A stretch of DNA of 64,000 nucleotides from Neodontobutis hainanensis (lineage: Eukaryota > Chordata > Actinopteri > Gobiiformes > Odontobutidae): NCBI GenBank assembly GCA_024349245.1, contig JALDNG010000025.1, forward strand, positions 2,115,001-2,179,000, read 5' to 3'. The notes under the pieces are model-generated. The model was given only the letters and a program-made list of their open reading frames with translations, did no database searches and was not told where the DNA came from. Below are positions 10,482-25,400 of the stretch, piece by piece (within the stretch, counting starts at the first letter, position 1; the number at the start of each line of letters is the position of its first letter). A program made the position numbers and the translations under genes.

Positions 10482-13400
10482 CTAACACTGAAAGTGAATA
10501 TGCTGGTGCTGATGTATTTTCCCGTCCACATGGGAGTGAGTGTGCGTGTGAATGTCAGTATAGATCTTGGGGTAGATTTTGGGAGGGAGGGCTGCTCCCC
10601 CCTGGTTCAGGCGGAGCTGCTGCTGGGCCAGGTACTCCTCATAGTTCATGGAGCTCATGCAGTCTTTCTCTGGGTTGGAGGGTGGGGCTGTACACACTCT
10701 GTCCCGCTCTCGATAGGGCGGCCTGTGGGAGCTGTGCAGCACCTGTCCCGCCCCAGGGTGAGTGCTGTGAGTGGGGCAGTGCTTTCTGCTCTGGCAGAAC
10801 CACAACAGCACAGTGCCAAAGATGAAGATGATGCCAGCAGGGATTCCGATGATGACAGGCCACGGGAGAGAGCTGGATGCCGCGGAGAAGACTGTTGTCA
10901 GGGGAGGCTTTGTGTCTACAACAGAACAGAGGCCAGAAAAACAAAGATAAAGCAGGTTTCAGCCTTTTGTTTGCGCAATGTTCACTTTTATTGCAGTTTG
11001 CTTTTTACTTTTTTAAAGCTAGGGTAGGCAACTTTCTGGCATTGATGGAAGATGTATCCTATAACCTAGGCCTACATGTTTTTTTTAAATAAATTTTAGT
11101 TATTTAGTCCAATAGAAGGCTTTGGGATATATACTGTGCAATTAGCATAAACTAACAGCAAAATAAATCAAGCTATTACGTAACATACAATTTACAAAAG
11201 AAGTTTGTGTTCAGGACAAACTCATGTTTGTCTGTTTAATTGTGACAAAGCCTCAAATCCCCCCTTGTTGCTATGTTAACATTTAATATTCTTAAAAGTA
11301 AGCACACTCAACATCCGAGACAACACAGCAGATCATTGTGTGAGCTGCTTAGTTGCTCTGTTTTACAACCTCACCAAGGTAGCTCTAGTCTAGAAATTCA
11401 GCAGACATTTCTTAGGCCTCACCTGGCAGCACAGTGAGAAAAGCACTGCGGAAGCTATAGCCCATGGTGTTGGCGCCTAAGCAAATGTACATGCCAGCGT
11501 CCTCCTCTTTGGCTCGTGTAATGAGCAGCTTGTTGAGGTATGAGCCATCGGGCCGTGACCACACCTCCCCTGTGGGCAGCACTACAAATCGGTGGTCTCC
11601 CACCTCAATTGTAGAGTTGTAGCGGCTCTCCTCGTTGGACTCTACTCGTTTGAGCCACTGGATGACGGGCTTAACATCACTTCTGACTTTGCACTGAAAG
11701 GAGGTGGTGCCCCCATAGTCCACTGTGGTGTTGAGTGGGTGAGTGCCCGTCAAAATGGGCTTGGAGTTTGTCCTCTCTGCGCACAAAGACAGGAAGCACA
11801 TTAAGACACAAACAAATATCCATTGACATTAGGCTGGCTGCAGACTGAAGAGTCTTGGTTTTCGTCAGCATTATTAGCCCTAGTCCTAGACGGTATAATT
11901 GACAAGAGAAGGAGAAATGGCACATGTAACACAAGACGTAAGTGTGCTTAGTTTCCTGTCTGCCTTTGCTCCTGGTTGTACTGCACATAATTCTCATGGC
12001 ATGAGTGGGAGCAGGCTCTGGCAGACAGCTGGCCTTTAATCAGCTCCAGATTGGGTGGAGGGTCTTTGAGTAAAACAGCCTCTCTTCTCTCTCAAACACT
12101 AGGGCACTAGGCCCACTTCCTCATTGTGCTTCTCATATACATGACTACACAGATATAATTATTCATGCAGTGGGCTAGGAATCAGAGTGACAGAGTTAGT
12201 TGTAGAGATTTAGGTGATTGTGTTTGGTTTGTCATCAGCCTCTCAGTGGGATACTCACGAATGACCTCTACTTTGTAGGTGGCATTGATTTCTCCAGCGC
12301 GGTTGGAGACCTTGCAGGTGTACCTGCCGCTGTGCTCTGGCATCAAGTTCCTCAGACTCAGAGTCCACTTCTTCTGACGGCCTTCGCCCACCGCATGCTC
12401 GCTCAGAGGCCTCTCATCCTTCAGCCACATGATATCAGGCCGAGGGTTTCCACTGGCGGTGCATTTGAGGCGCACTGAACTGCCCACAGGACGGGCTATG
12501 ACTCTCTTTCTCATTTTAGTGGGCTGGGTGAAGCGGGGACGCACTGTGCACACAGAAGACACAACCATGAGCTGTTAAACCCCTGTATTTTCTTCTTGAC
12601 CAATATATTTCAAGCTTGGCCGTTAACATAATATTGTAATTAAGAGACTATAGCAGACACACCTAAAAGCTGTAAAGCTCTCCGGAAACATTTTTTTTTT
12701 CAAAACCATTAGTATGATACATAAATATATACAAATTTACCCATACCAATATGAGTAATAATGCAAAGCTGAAGTCTGTTTTAGGATTCTTCATTGTACA
12801 TGTAATCGCTTTTAAGTGATTAAAATGTATAACTTGTAACTTATAACATTGAAAACGTATTTGGTAAAGAGGCCCAATATTTTGAGCGCACACACAGCAG
12901 ACTCTTACCTAGGTTGTCAGTGCCTGTCTCAGATTCAGACTCTTCAGCTTGTCCTGGCCCTGTCTTATCAAACCCTGAGTCATCTGCAAAGTTTACACAA
13001 ATTAATTCATCAGCAGGATTTTTAACCCAAGCATATACCAGTACATCAGTCACTATTAGGTTATACAGTTATTAACGTCTTTTATGGGAATTGTTTGTCT
13101 CCAGCCTGATATTTACATTTGCTTGAGTCTGAGTAAAGTAGCATTCACAGTGTGCTCTGAACATGCTCAGGTCATACAGTGTAGCATTTGGATGTAATAT
13201 GATCAGTTTTCATAAACGCTCTCCTCAAAGGAAACAGCTATGGAGTCACTGGCTGATATCATGCAGCGGGGCTAAGAACAGGCTTAGAGAAATATGAGTG
13301 AAACCTTATTGACACTTTGTGATGCATATCTTATTTTCGAGTTAAGCATTCATCAAAATGCTAACTAATATCTGGAACTAGCATTTAGCTGAGGATTTAA

Positions 13401-16400
13401 AGGGCAGCTGAATGATGAAATATGCGTGACGGTACAGAGCAATACCTGCTCTGTGCCTCTTGTATTTTGAATAAAAGCCTGTGTAGTGTTAGTCAACACT
13501 TGATTGCGTCAAAGGAATTGATTGGGTCAGGTAAAAAGAGCAGATGTGACTTCTAACCCCCTGGTCCTACCTCCCTCCACATCACACTGAAACCCTAAAG
13601 CTCCAGGGTCCTCTGGGTACAAGCCCTCCTTTGTTAGTCCCATGCAGCTAGGGCCCAGTCATGATGTCATGGCTATTTGAAGGCCTTTAAGTGGCCAACT
13701 ATAATAACCCATTCCTTTTAAAAAACAGCCTCCACTGGAAGAAATATTTCTCTGTTGCTCACTTGGGCTCTGCATTCCAGCCGGTTCCTGAACCTCCCAA
13801 TCCAAACACAACATGGTCCCACATTGCTGGTGTTTGCGTTTGGACTTTTTTCCTCCTGAATATATTTCTTCTTTACTTTTGTGGAGAATTGCAAACAATT
13901 GCACCCTTTATATATCTTTATTCCCTGAAGTAATGCCTCGCAACTATCGTTTTTATACAATCTTGGTTCAAGAGACAGTAGCCAGGAGACACACTATTCA
14001 GGATTGTTTCAGCTAATGAGTGATAGTACTGTAAAAAATACAGGAGTTGTCCTTTATGGATATCATGAGACTGCATAGTTGAGCTATAAATTATAATCTA
14101 CATATATCCACCTTTTGCCATTTGTAGATGTTGCAGTGTTTCAGGCCCTGGCAACATCCATTTCATTCACAAAGGCAGCCAGAGAAAACAGCTCACTCCA
14201 CACTGGCTTGACTGAATCACAGGAAAAGCCTGATGATTTGGGGTCAGAATGAGCTCCAGATGTTTACTGGGGACATTGTAATGTCCAGGGAAAGTTATGT
14301 GCAGTGGCTTTGCATTACACACTGGAAATCTCCCAACAGCTACCACATGCAATCACTCTTCTCCAGGAAAAAGCAGAATGAAAAAGCCTGTATATCTAAG
14401 CAGTGCTGTTAATATAACATGTGGAGATGTAACCATTCCAGTTATGTATGTGTTCATCTTATATGCAGGATGAGCACCTGAGTACGGCCTATATCAGGCT
14501 GAGGGCAGTTGTCAGGAGACGACCCCAAACAGGCCCAAACAGCCAGATAGAAGGATTGAGGAGGCGCCATGTTGCACTGACCCATCAGATTCCTCAGATA
14601 GCTCAGGGGAGGACAGGCTGTCCGTTTGGCAGATGGGAAGACCCCTCCTCTTTAAATGAGCTACAAAGCCCCTCAATCTGTCACTTCCAGACTCACATCA
14701 TGTCTTCCCCTGTCTCTTTAGCTCACTGCCTCGCCTCCTCAGCTCCTCCCCTCTAGGTCCCAGGCCATGTTTGAAAACTTCAGCTCCCCTTGCGGACCCT
14801 GAACTTGAACAGCAGCCAGGATTTCTTTGACCTTCTGCTCTGACCGACAGAGTAAATGCCTGTAGTTGACTCTCTGACTCTCTTATACTTATTCATTTTG
14901 TGACCCAGTAAAAACAATAAACTGACACGATTGATACTACACTCCTCTGTACTACTCTGGAAGGTCACTGGAGCTAAATGATGGCAGCGACTGGAAGTGT
15001 TGATCATGATAATTGCAGACTATTTTGCAGAGTTCATACCTGAACCCGTTTTGACAATGAGGCCCCGATCAATGTAGTAGTAAAGGCCTTAAGAGGACAG
15101 CCTCCGCATTTTCTAAAACCAAACGTATGGTTACTGAAGCCTACAGTTGGTTTGTCACACGCTGGTCCTGCCTGGGCCAGAAGAAAAGAGCACAAACCAG
15201 AATTGGGACAAAAAAGTCAAAAAAGAGTGACCTCTTTTAAGTCATTATAAAAAGAATTAGTCTTAATGCGTTTAAAGCCAGGTCTGATCTCTGCCGCGGG
15301 AACCTTTATTGTGTCCGTTTGGTTGACCGGTCAGATGATAATTTGGGTTCACTTAAGTGTCAAAGGAAGTATGAGAGGTTGTGATCACACCTGGCCATTT
15401 GTGCTGTGTCTGTGTTTGTTTGATGTTTATTTCCTTTGTGTTCTCTGTACGTATTCATTAAAGCCTGTGTTGGAGAGATGTCTTCACTCTCAACTTATGG
15501 TCACTGTCAGTGTGAGCTGTGTGTCTATTTGCAAATGCAATAAACTTAAAAAAGACACTTTTCTGAGTGCTTCTGGTTGTTCCACAACACATCTCAGCAG
15601 CATTAATCAGCCGCTCTCCTTCCTGTTTTCCTTCACACTGGCACAACTCAGAGAAAGTGTTATCTGTGAGATTCATTAAAATCTCTAGTATGTCTGTGAA
15701 CTTTAATCCAATATTTATATTAACAATGCACTTCAAGCTAGTGCAGTAGTTGGCTCCCCAACAGAAATAAACAGAGGTGTTTAAAGAGCACTGTGGTCAG
15801 GAAAACTTTTGGGGCCAATGGTACTTTATTTGCATTGGCTTATGTTTGTGCAAGCCTCTTTCATCTCACAAAGACCTCTAAGAAAGTGTGAATACATTCA
15901 GTTGGATTTAAATTTGATATTACTACATCTCTCACTTATAATTTTTCCAAAAGACTGTGACTCAGACGTAGACCCACCAACAGACCTCTTTTCATTAAAT
16001 ACTTCTATATTCAAGTTTATGTTCATGTTAAGGGTTGTATCGAGTTATGTGTTCTCACCAGGTGGAGATAAGTTTCTGAGTGGGGTATCTGCTGAACTAG
16101 GCACCTTTTGTCTTTAAAGGAGGGGTTATTGCCCCAATTTTGCATTTATGCCCTCACTATAATAAAAATAAAAATTTGATAAAACCTGCTTTAGACCTTG
16201 TTTTGTTGGCTCCTTTGTGATTTGCTGGGTTAATTTCCCCACAAGTCCAAATAATATGGTGCTTCTTATCCATCTCAAAACTGAAGGATAAATGGTGTGA
16301 AGCTAAGAATAGTACAGAACATAAAACAGCTCAATGCAGACAGCCATGTCTGACTTTGATACTATAGAGCACAAGTGAACCTTGACATTATGGCTGGCTG

Positions 16401-19400
16401 GCTGGCTGCCTGCCATCTCCAACCTTTCATTTTAGCACAATCAGCAGACACCCTCTCTTTGAACTCACTAGCAACTTCATATTGAGGTAAACCCTAAAAA
16501 GAAACGTCAGACTATTACCATCTCAGAGCCATTCAGGAGCGTTTTCTAAAGTGCCCTGTGTTTTCCATATCTGTTTGATTATGGTTCTTGAACCATGGCT
16601 GTTACAAGACCAGGCTACAACCTTTTTCGTGCACGAGGGAGAGCACACAGACTCTGGCCTTAATTAGGCATCTTAGAGTAATTAGACTAAACACAGCCTT
16701 CAAGCTCATTCATCACGCTCAGCTGTGGCGCAGAGGAAATGCACTGTATGCACATATTCACACAGACCAACAGCTCGCACGGCCCCTGCCTAATGCTCTA
16801 GGCCTCTTCCAAGAGCTGTGAGAGTCTAAACACAAACCGGTGCATTTAGGTTGAATGTGTTTCTTATTGCCGAGCAGCAGACCTCCTGCCTCCATAGAGT
16901 GTAGCCTAAGGAAAAGGAAGAGCTTGCAATCCAATTGAGTCAGAGGATAAAGTAGAATCCTGCACAGCTGTTGACTTTGGGCAGGGAGATGTAGGGGTTG
17001 TAACACACATAGTAGATGAGGGGATCAGGCGCTAAACCTCCAAAAATCCACAGCTCAAACTCTAAGAGTGATGCCTTGTCTTTTAACATTGGAACCATTG
17101 TTAGGCTTGTGACTGTAAGAAACTACTACACACAGCTTCCAACCAAATTTGTGGAAAAACTGTGGTCTGAGCCTTCAAATGTGGTAGTAAAAAGTTACTA
17201 CAGTTGTTACACAGGTGACTATGGAACACTTTTTACAACTGTAGTTTCCGGGAAACCTGTTGGTTCTACACGCTCTTTACTCACCAATGACAATCAAAGT
17301 GTAGTTGATGTTGACACTGCCAAATCCATTGGTGGCTTTGCAGATATATGTCCCTGTGTCGTCCGCTTCCACCTCCTTGATCTTCAGTCCCAATCGAAGG
17401 ATACGGAAGCGGGTCCAGCCACTGTGGATATTGCGGCCATCTTTGGCCCACATTATGAGCGGAGGAGGGTCCCCTTCCACAGGACAGGGAAACTTGATGG
17501 CACTCCCCAGCCGCACTGTCTGTCTGTGGATAACTTTGTTTGACACTCGTGGAGGTCCTGGAACACACATTTAATGCACAAATTTAATGATTTAATGATT
17601 ATAAAATATCTACTGAATGATATTAATTTATTGCAAAGAATCTCCACAATGTGATTTACAAATGTCACCACTATCTAAAAAAAAAAACAACAACAACCAT
17701 TTTCCCACAAGTAATTAGGTAGAATACCTTTTATATTCAGTAGAAAATATATATTTTATAGTTATTTTTCATTCAAACATGAGATTTATTATCTTGACCA
17801 AATCCACTAAACTCCATGGCCACAAATATTCAACTTGTTTACTTGTTCTAGTTATGCAAGCACACTTATCCCCTACCATCAAACTCCCAACAATGTGAAA
17901 AATTCACCTTTTTGTAAATCAAGCCCAGAAGCAGCAGCTACAGTTAAGTGCTGAAAATCTGACTGAAAAGAGCTCCCTTTTAAGCAGATGGTATAAGACA
18001 GGTCATTTGTCATCTTTAAAAAGCAGATTGTAATAATTGGATGAGTCATCCCCACACACAGGGTAAAAGAGCTGTGTGGTTCTGCTTTTGCCTGAGATCA
18101 AAGCCCTGAAAGGGGTGGGTCGGAGCAGACGGACAGCAGCATTTTGCCTGCCTCTTAATTGGCTCAGGTCCTTCAGATCTGGTGAAGTGGAGCGGGCCCA
18201 AACACCCTGTGATGGTGTTAGGAGGTCTGCACCACTTGATGCCCCAGTGCAGTGCAGCACCTCTAACTACGTTCTAAACTAAACAAAATCAAGAGTTATG
18301 AGCAGAGCAGACACACCAGACCAACAGCAAATCAAGGGATGCACTAGAGCTTCTTGCTGCAGAAGCACAACTTGGTATGTGGGCCACAACAAATGGACGC
18401 TCTGGTCGCAGTAAAAACAATTGGGACCCGGGGAGACTAAGTCCACATGGTCTCTACCAACTCATCCACATTCCAGTATTTTAAACAAATGCTTAACAAC
18501 AATTTCACAATTATTATGACTCCAAGACACAGGTAACAACATCAGGCCTATAATTACACATGCTGAAGCCAGTGTTAAGTAAACAAATGTTTGAAGGTGC
18601 TGGTCTGTCTTAAACAAATTTTTTTCAGACTTATTTGGCCTTGGACATAGAGAATGGAAGTTAGGACCACCAAAGAGCACAATGATTTAATATTTTCTAT
18701 AATTGTTGTGAATAGGTTAAGTTAAGAATACCTTGCTAAATCTATCACCCCCTTCTCTTACAACCCCCCATGAGTTCGTCATTGGTCTGAAACTGGACTT
18801 GGATTGCTGCATTTCACAACTGTCCATTCCCTGAGATCTCAGCCTCATTCTCTGCCCCTTAAAGTCTAGGTCTTAATCTAGATCAAAACTGTGCCTTGAT
18901 GTCCAGATAACGTCTGTTGAACTATTTTATTACATGATGGTCGACCTTCGGACCAAACAATGAGGTGAGACGAGCTGCTGCTGTGGCTGCATGACTACAG
19001 TAACTAGTGACAAGTTGCAACTTACATGAATGCAATAACATTTTTGCTCAACATAAAGCCTTTCCTGATAACTTAGGTTTGTGAGTGTTGCTCGAGAACA
19101 CATTGTGGTGTTAGAGGCACTGGTGTTTTCAACAGAGTGAGTGAAAAGAACCACTTATCCATTGTCAATATCACTGTGGTGAAATGCCCCATGATCATGC
19201 TGCTTGTAGGTGAAACATCTGGACTGCAGGGTCAGTAACCTCAGAGGCCAAATCCTGGAGTGGCCCATATATTCATTATGACTTAGAAAAAAAACACAAA
19301 AAAAACACAGTGCTAGTTTCCATCTTTTCTTGGTCCACAGCGTGCACAGGAAATTGGAAGTGTCATTGTTTATGTCTGTGGAGAAAAGGCAACCGCAGTC

Positions 19401-22400
19401 TTCTTGGCTGTTGTCAAATGGCCCATATCTCACTGCTCTGCTACCAAAAGTACAACAGAGGCACTAACTGTTCTGCATTTTTCCTGCAGACAGTGCTTTA
19501 TGACCGCAACCAGGTTCATCAAGTACTGCTTCCTGCACTTTAACAAATGGGTTTGTTATCTTATGGCACTTTTTTTAGAATACTGACATAGGCTCATTCA
19601 TGCCTACAAGAGGCTCTACAAGAGTAGTTAAAGCTTTTGTCAAACAATTCACTTGTTTAACAAATACAGTATGAGGTTCATGTGGTGTATAGTAAGGCTT
19701 TAGAATCAAATGTACTTTAAAAGTCTACTCATTTGTCACTACATTACCTTTAGTTTTGTTTGTACCCTCAGATTTCTATGGATGGATATGGACTATGAAA
19801 GTGTTTTTATTCAGCCCTGAATGAAATCATCTGTGTAATTTTAGTTAGTATAGTTTTTGTTACCACCATGGCCAGATTAAAGATGCAAAAGGAAGTTTGT
19901 AAAATTCAGGACCACTGCATCTCATAAGTTTGTGGTTTAAATAAAGAAGTGGGCTTTTGTTGTTGTGAGGAATGTATAACAAAAGATTTCCTCCTTCTAT
20001 CTCCATTCTTAAAAAGCTTTTGAAGTCTTCCTGAAAAAAAAACTAGGCATGAAGAGGTGCAGTAATCAAGGCCATCATCTGAATAACTTCATAAGTGTTT
20101 GTGCTGTGTGCATGACCCCTGGCAACTCTTCAATAGGGAAACTCCCCCGCCAACCTTCTGCAGCTCAAGGACATATTCTCTTAACCCGGGAGTTGAACGC
20201 TCACAAATCACAGGGAGGCCCTCTGAGGAGAAGCCAATCTTCAGAAAAGGGAAATGATTGCTTTATCTGTTGGACACAAATGTAATCTCAGTGTTAAGCA
20301 AAAGTACTTTTGCCAGCTCTTTAGCCTCACTTCCCTTTGTGAGCTGAACGGAGCATTCCTCTAAAGAGACTGTGGTGAATAATATTCTGCTCGATGTATG
20401 GCAAACTGTTCTTTACCCAATTGTCCAAATTGTTAGGTCTCTGTAAATGGAAAGTGATATACTGGGCATATGGGCTTTCCTGTATGACAGGACCTTATTA
20501 TAGCCCTGGCTGCATGTGTGAAAGGAATCTTTCATACTCAGGAAGAGGAGGAGGAGGCCACTCACTGAATTAGCTCTGTTTTTCTTTGCTCAATTTGGTG
20601 ATGGATTATTTTAAGAGAAAGGGCCACATTCAACAAGAGTCATTCTTGTGATTCAGACTAAATATAGTAGTTTTACAAAACCTGAGTGTTTCCTGATAAG
20701 CAGGTACAGAATAGGCTAAATGAACCCAAAAAAAAAACAAAAAAACATTATAGACAAAGGAGGCGAAAAAAAAAGCGAAAACCTTATTTTTACACTGTTG
20801 GCCAATGAACAGTGTAAAAATGCTTTGGTCACTAATCTTCAGCCAACATCAAAGAGGTGTCTGCTATGCTGAAGCTGAAAGTAACACTGTTCTGACTAAA
20901 AGTAATTATATTAATATAAAATAAAATAAATATTCTCATGAAGAATAAGGAGCAAATAGCAAATAAGGAGCATTCCAAAGGAATGCTTGGTCCTCCTCTT
21001 CCTCCTCAGCACCACTGTGTTTGTGCAAGAGAGCAGAGAGACCTACAGCACACATCCCATCGTTATCATTTAATAAATGGACTTTAGCATCACAGTCTAA
21101 TAGAAATACCCTAATGTCAACAGGACCGTCTAGTTCAGGGGTCCCCAATAGCTGGACTCTGGGCCAAATCCGGACCTCAAGAGGATTTGATCCGGCCCGC
21201 AAAACATTTTCCATAATTACAAGCACATTGTGGAAAATATATTTTTTAACTGGCACTTCAAGGACAGCTCTGTCTACATGCATGGGTCCTCGGGTTACTA
21301 TGGTTACGGACATGGCAGTGGCAAATCCAACAACTTGAGCATAGCTTGATAACGTTGCACGAAGAGGGACCGTTTATTTGAATCAGAAAAATACCACTCC
21401 TACGTGTCAATGTTGAATGGCAACACTTTATCCTTCTGTCATAAGTTACTTGACTCGTTTGTTGCATATTTGACCTCATTTAAACTCGCAAACAATGTGG
21501 GTTAATTAGCTTGCGCCATTTGTATTCTTTTGAACCTAACATATGTTAATTTGGTCAATTAAAATCTGAAAATGTGTGAAAGAGTTTTTGAAGTTCAGTG
21601 ACAAATAAGTCTGCCATAGTGTCAGGTTTTTTGTGGGATTACTAAATGCTGTTACAGAAAGAATCATTCGTTTTCTACCACTTTGTCCCGTTAAGGGTGA
21701 CTGGAGCCTATGACAGCAACTTTGAGAAATAATCATAAGCATTTTAATTACAATGTTACCCTATACTGTAAAAACACAGGAACTAAATCTTTGTATTCTG
21801 AAGGAAGGAAAGTTAAAGAAGCGGACCTTGACCAATTTTAGTAGAGGACCCCTGGTCTAGTTGTTTGTCTTGTTTGTCTCAGGCCTGACTTTTCTTCGAT
21901 CAGCTGGAGATAACAGCTGATCCTCTGGAGTCCACAGTGAGCTGTGGCCTGGTATAACAAAATGATCTGAAGAAAATGTTAATCTATTGCACAGTTTCTG
22001 AATACAGGCCTAGTTCAGACTAAAAATAAGACAAAACTGATCAGAAAAAGTGGAGGTTCAGAGTGTGGAAAAAGAGAGGGAAGAAAAAAAAGGCAGATGA
22101 AAGCAGTAAAGCAGAGCGTGAAAGTTGAGGCTCACACTGCAGCTCGGGGAGTGTGTGAAAGCCACCTCCTCACTCTGCTCTGCGATACATTTCACAAGCA
22201 CTGATAAACATCAGCGTAAAACAGTGACGGGGGGCGCGGAGTTGGCAGTTGAAGAAAGCTGAGAGGTGGGGGTGAGGGGCGGGGGAGCCACAGTGGCAGT
22301 AGAAGTTGTTCTGACAGCAGCAGGCCACTGCAGGGTGAAGAATGTCCTCTTTTCTTACCCTTCCAGACGTTCTGCCCGGCCACTTCACCCAGCGCCGGAA

Positions 22401-25400
22401 TCAATACCTGTTATTTTGCCCTCTCAGCTTCCAATCAATAGATAAGAGCAGCGGCACAATGGCTCTTTATTCGGCCCCATCTGATGTGGCCTGAATAGGC
22501 ACTGCTCTGTGGTGGGAATGTTACAAGAGTGGCTATTGGGTGACACCCGAGAGCAGACAAATGGTAGGACACAGGAGGAAAAGAGAAAGCTCCGGAGATA
22601 AAGATGCTCTGGCTTTGGATCTGAATATCCTCAGCCCCAGAGCAGGACACTCCTGCTAACTCTATCAGAAAGCTCTCAGTCATTGTAAACCTTCTGGAAA
22701 CATCTTCATTTTGCGGCCCAACTGGTATATATATTTACTCTATTACTATATTTAATTAAAGCTGCCCCAGTGGCCTCTGTGTGCCCTATACCCATACACC
22801 ATAATTCCAGGCCACAGGCACAACTCATCAGTTGGAGTCAAACCATTGGACTGTGTGTGAGGCCACCAATGCTCCACATACTGCTGATTAGCATGATGTG
22901 CTAATGGGTTGAAACAAAATGTCTTCAGTTCTCCATCAAAGGCCCCCTTTAATTCAAGCTAAGCACACCATAGGGCCCCTGTACTTTTCCATGGTTGTGG
23001 AAGTATGGAAAAGTGAGGACTTCCTATGGAAATGTCTTCAACCTGACTAAACTGAAACCCTTACACAGCAGTCAAATGTAAATTGTAGATGGGAGAAAAA
23101 GGTTGCACTGGCTTACAACGATATATTAATTCAATATATATATATATATATATATATGTTCAATCATGTTCTTTGGTTTCAGGGGTCAAATTGGTGATTG
23201 GATAATTCTGAAAAGATAAATGTCACATCATAGAACTGAAGCCAACTCATAAATGCTGAAAGCTAATGCAGCTCTAACAAAATATTACATTACTAGGATT
23301 TGTTGTTTTGTTTTGACTGTTGAGGAGGGTATAGGTTTCAAGAGAAGCACGTAGTGAGGACTGGGAAAAGTTTGTCATCTGTGTGTATAATTACAGAAAA
23401 GGCTTACAGATATACAATTAATGAAAGAAAGAAAAAATACATATATGTGAACAGCATCAGGACTGACCGGTGTCATTTCGATGCAAATGGGATGCCTGTC
23501 AAACAGCAGACTGTGAGTGGCATTCACTCACTCCATTAGACTAAAGCAGTGCAAACATAGAAGCTTATCGGAGAAAGAGGGCTGGCTGTCAGTGAATTGT
23601 CAGATAGTAACTGAGACAGGAGTCGGGAGAGAGATGTGGGACTGTGTTAAAAAGAGCTCTGATTTACGGAGGCTAAAGTGGCAAAGAGGTGACTGAAGAA
23701 GGTCTTAGACAGGCCGGGGCAGCAGCGAGCAGGAATCCCAACAATTTCACACCCCACTCTCTGGCAGGGCTCAGGCTTGGCCACATGACCAAGTCTGTCC
23801 TGACTCTGACAGACACTCACCTGTTTACTACTGTCTTTGTGGGACGGCTCCAGCACTTGCCACTGAATGAAACACACATATTATTTACTCTACACAGCTG
23901 TGTCTCTACACGGGGTCAGGGTCACCAGCAGAGGTGAAAGATATAGACACTACAAAAAAATTAAAATGTGGTAAACCCTACACCAGTGACCAGTTTATGG
24001 ATCAACAAAACACTTATCAACAGGCCTTTTCAGGTGATGGCCAGTGACAGTGAGCACTATAACAGAGTGTTTGTGAAATAAAGCGCGGTTCATAAAAGAG
24101 GAAAGCAGACAGAGAGCAGTGAGGGAATGGCAGTAAAGGAAAACCAGACAGACAGTGGGCAAAGAATCTCACTGACAGCAATCCAGGAATATTGTCTGAA
24201 ATCAATCTGTCATCGTGGAGCTGTTAAGGCTGTTATTATGATGTGCTGCCCTTTCACACAATGTTCATTGTTTTCCCACTTTACTGCTTACATGAACAGG
24301 TCAGGGCCTACATCTCTGTTTGCATCAATAGTGAGAGGTCATTTTAAGTATTAAGTATTAGTTGGTATTAGTTTAGTATTTAAAAGTACAAAGTGGTCAA
24401 TCCTAGTGGACACAACCAGTAATGCAACTACAGAATCCTATCGGCCCAGCATTTCCTGTAGAAACATGGCTACTGTCTTAATTTTTTTACAATTCTCTAA
24501 GCCTCTAAAATCCACTTCCTGTGCAGCATGGCAAGTAATTTATGCAACAAACTGTGTAGTATTTGTTTTATAATTAGAAACGAACAGATTATAGGGCAAT
24601 AATGGATTTAAGAAAGACACAAGTACAAGACAAGACACAGGAATTTTGAATTAATACGTCTGTTTACGCAATCTGAATTGATGATTCTTTTACTATGGAG
24701 CAACAGCCGAAAAGCCCAAATGTAACCGCCATTTTATTTCCCTGTGGTAAGACCAATATCACAACATCCATGTTTATTTACAATCTAACACAAAAACCTT
24801 TTTTGCACTCATAGTTAGTGTTTGGGTGAAGCCATTTATTGTAAAACTGTATTTACTCTTTTTAAATCATTATGACAACTGAAAATACCCAAATGACCCT
24901 GATCAAATGTTGGCATACCCAGGTGATTTTGGACTGATAACCTACACACAAGTGACACAGACAGGTTTGAATGGCTATTAAAGGAAACCATCCTCACCTG
25001 TGATCTGTTTGCTTGTCATCAGTGTGTGTTTATAAAAGGTCAGTGAGTTTCTGGGCTCCTGACAGACCCTTACATCTTAAATCCAGTGCTGCACTGATGG
25101 TTCTGTGTCTGAGTCATAGGGAAATCAAAAGAATTGTAATTTTCTCGGAAAAAAGTAATTGAACGGTATAAAACAAAAAAGGGATATGAAAAGATATCCA
25201 AGGAATTAAGAATGCCAATCAGCAGTGTTTAAACTCTAATAAAGAAGTGGAAAATTAGGGATTCTGTTGAAACCAAACCAAGGTCAAATAGACCCAATTT
25301 TTTTTTTGCCACATTCGCCAGGAAAATTGTTTGGGAAAGAAAAACCCAGAATAATATCTTCAGCTGAAATACGGGACTGGCTGAAAAAAAGTGGTGTGGC

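Noticed and set aside
10494..11027. Plus-strand open frame of 177 codons
   Set aside because: It is the antisense of the last fgfrl1 exon, which has clear homology and splice sites on the minus strand.
17016..17543. Plus-strand open frame of 175 codons
   Set aside because: It overlaps the Ig I exon of fgfrl1 in antisense and has no recognisable domain.
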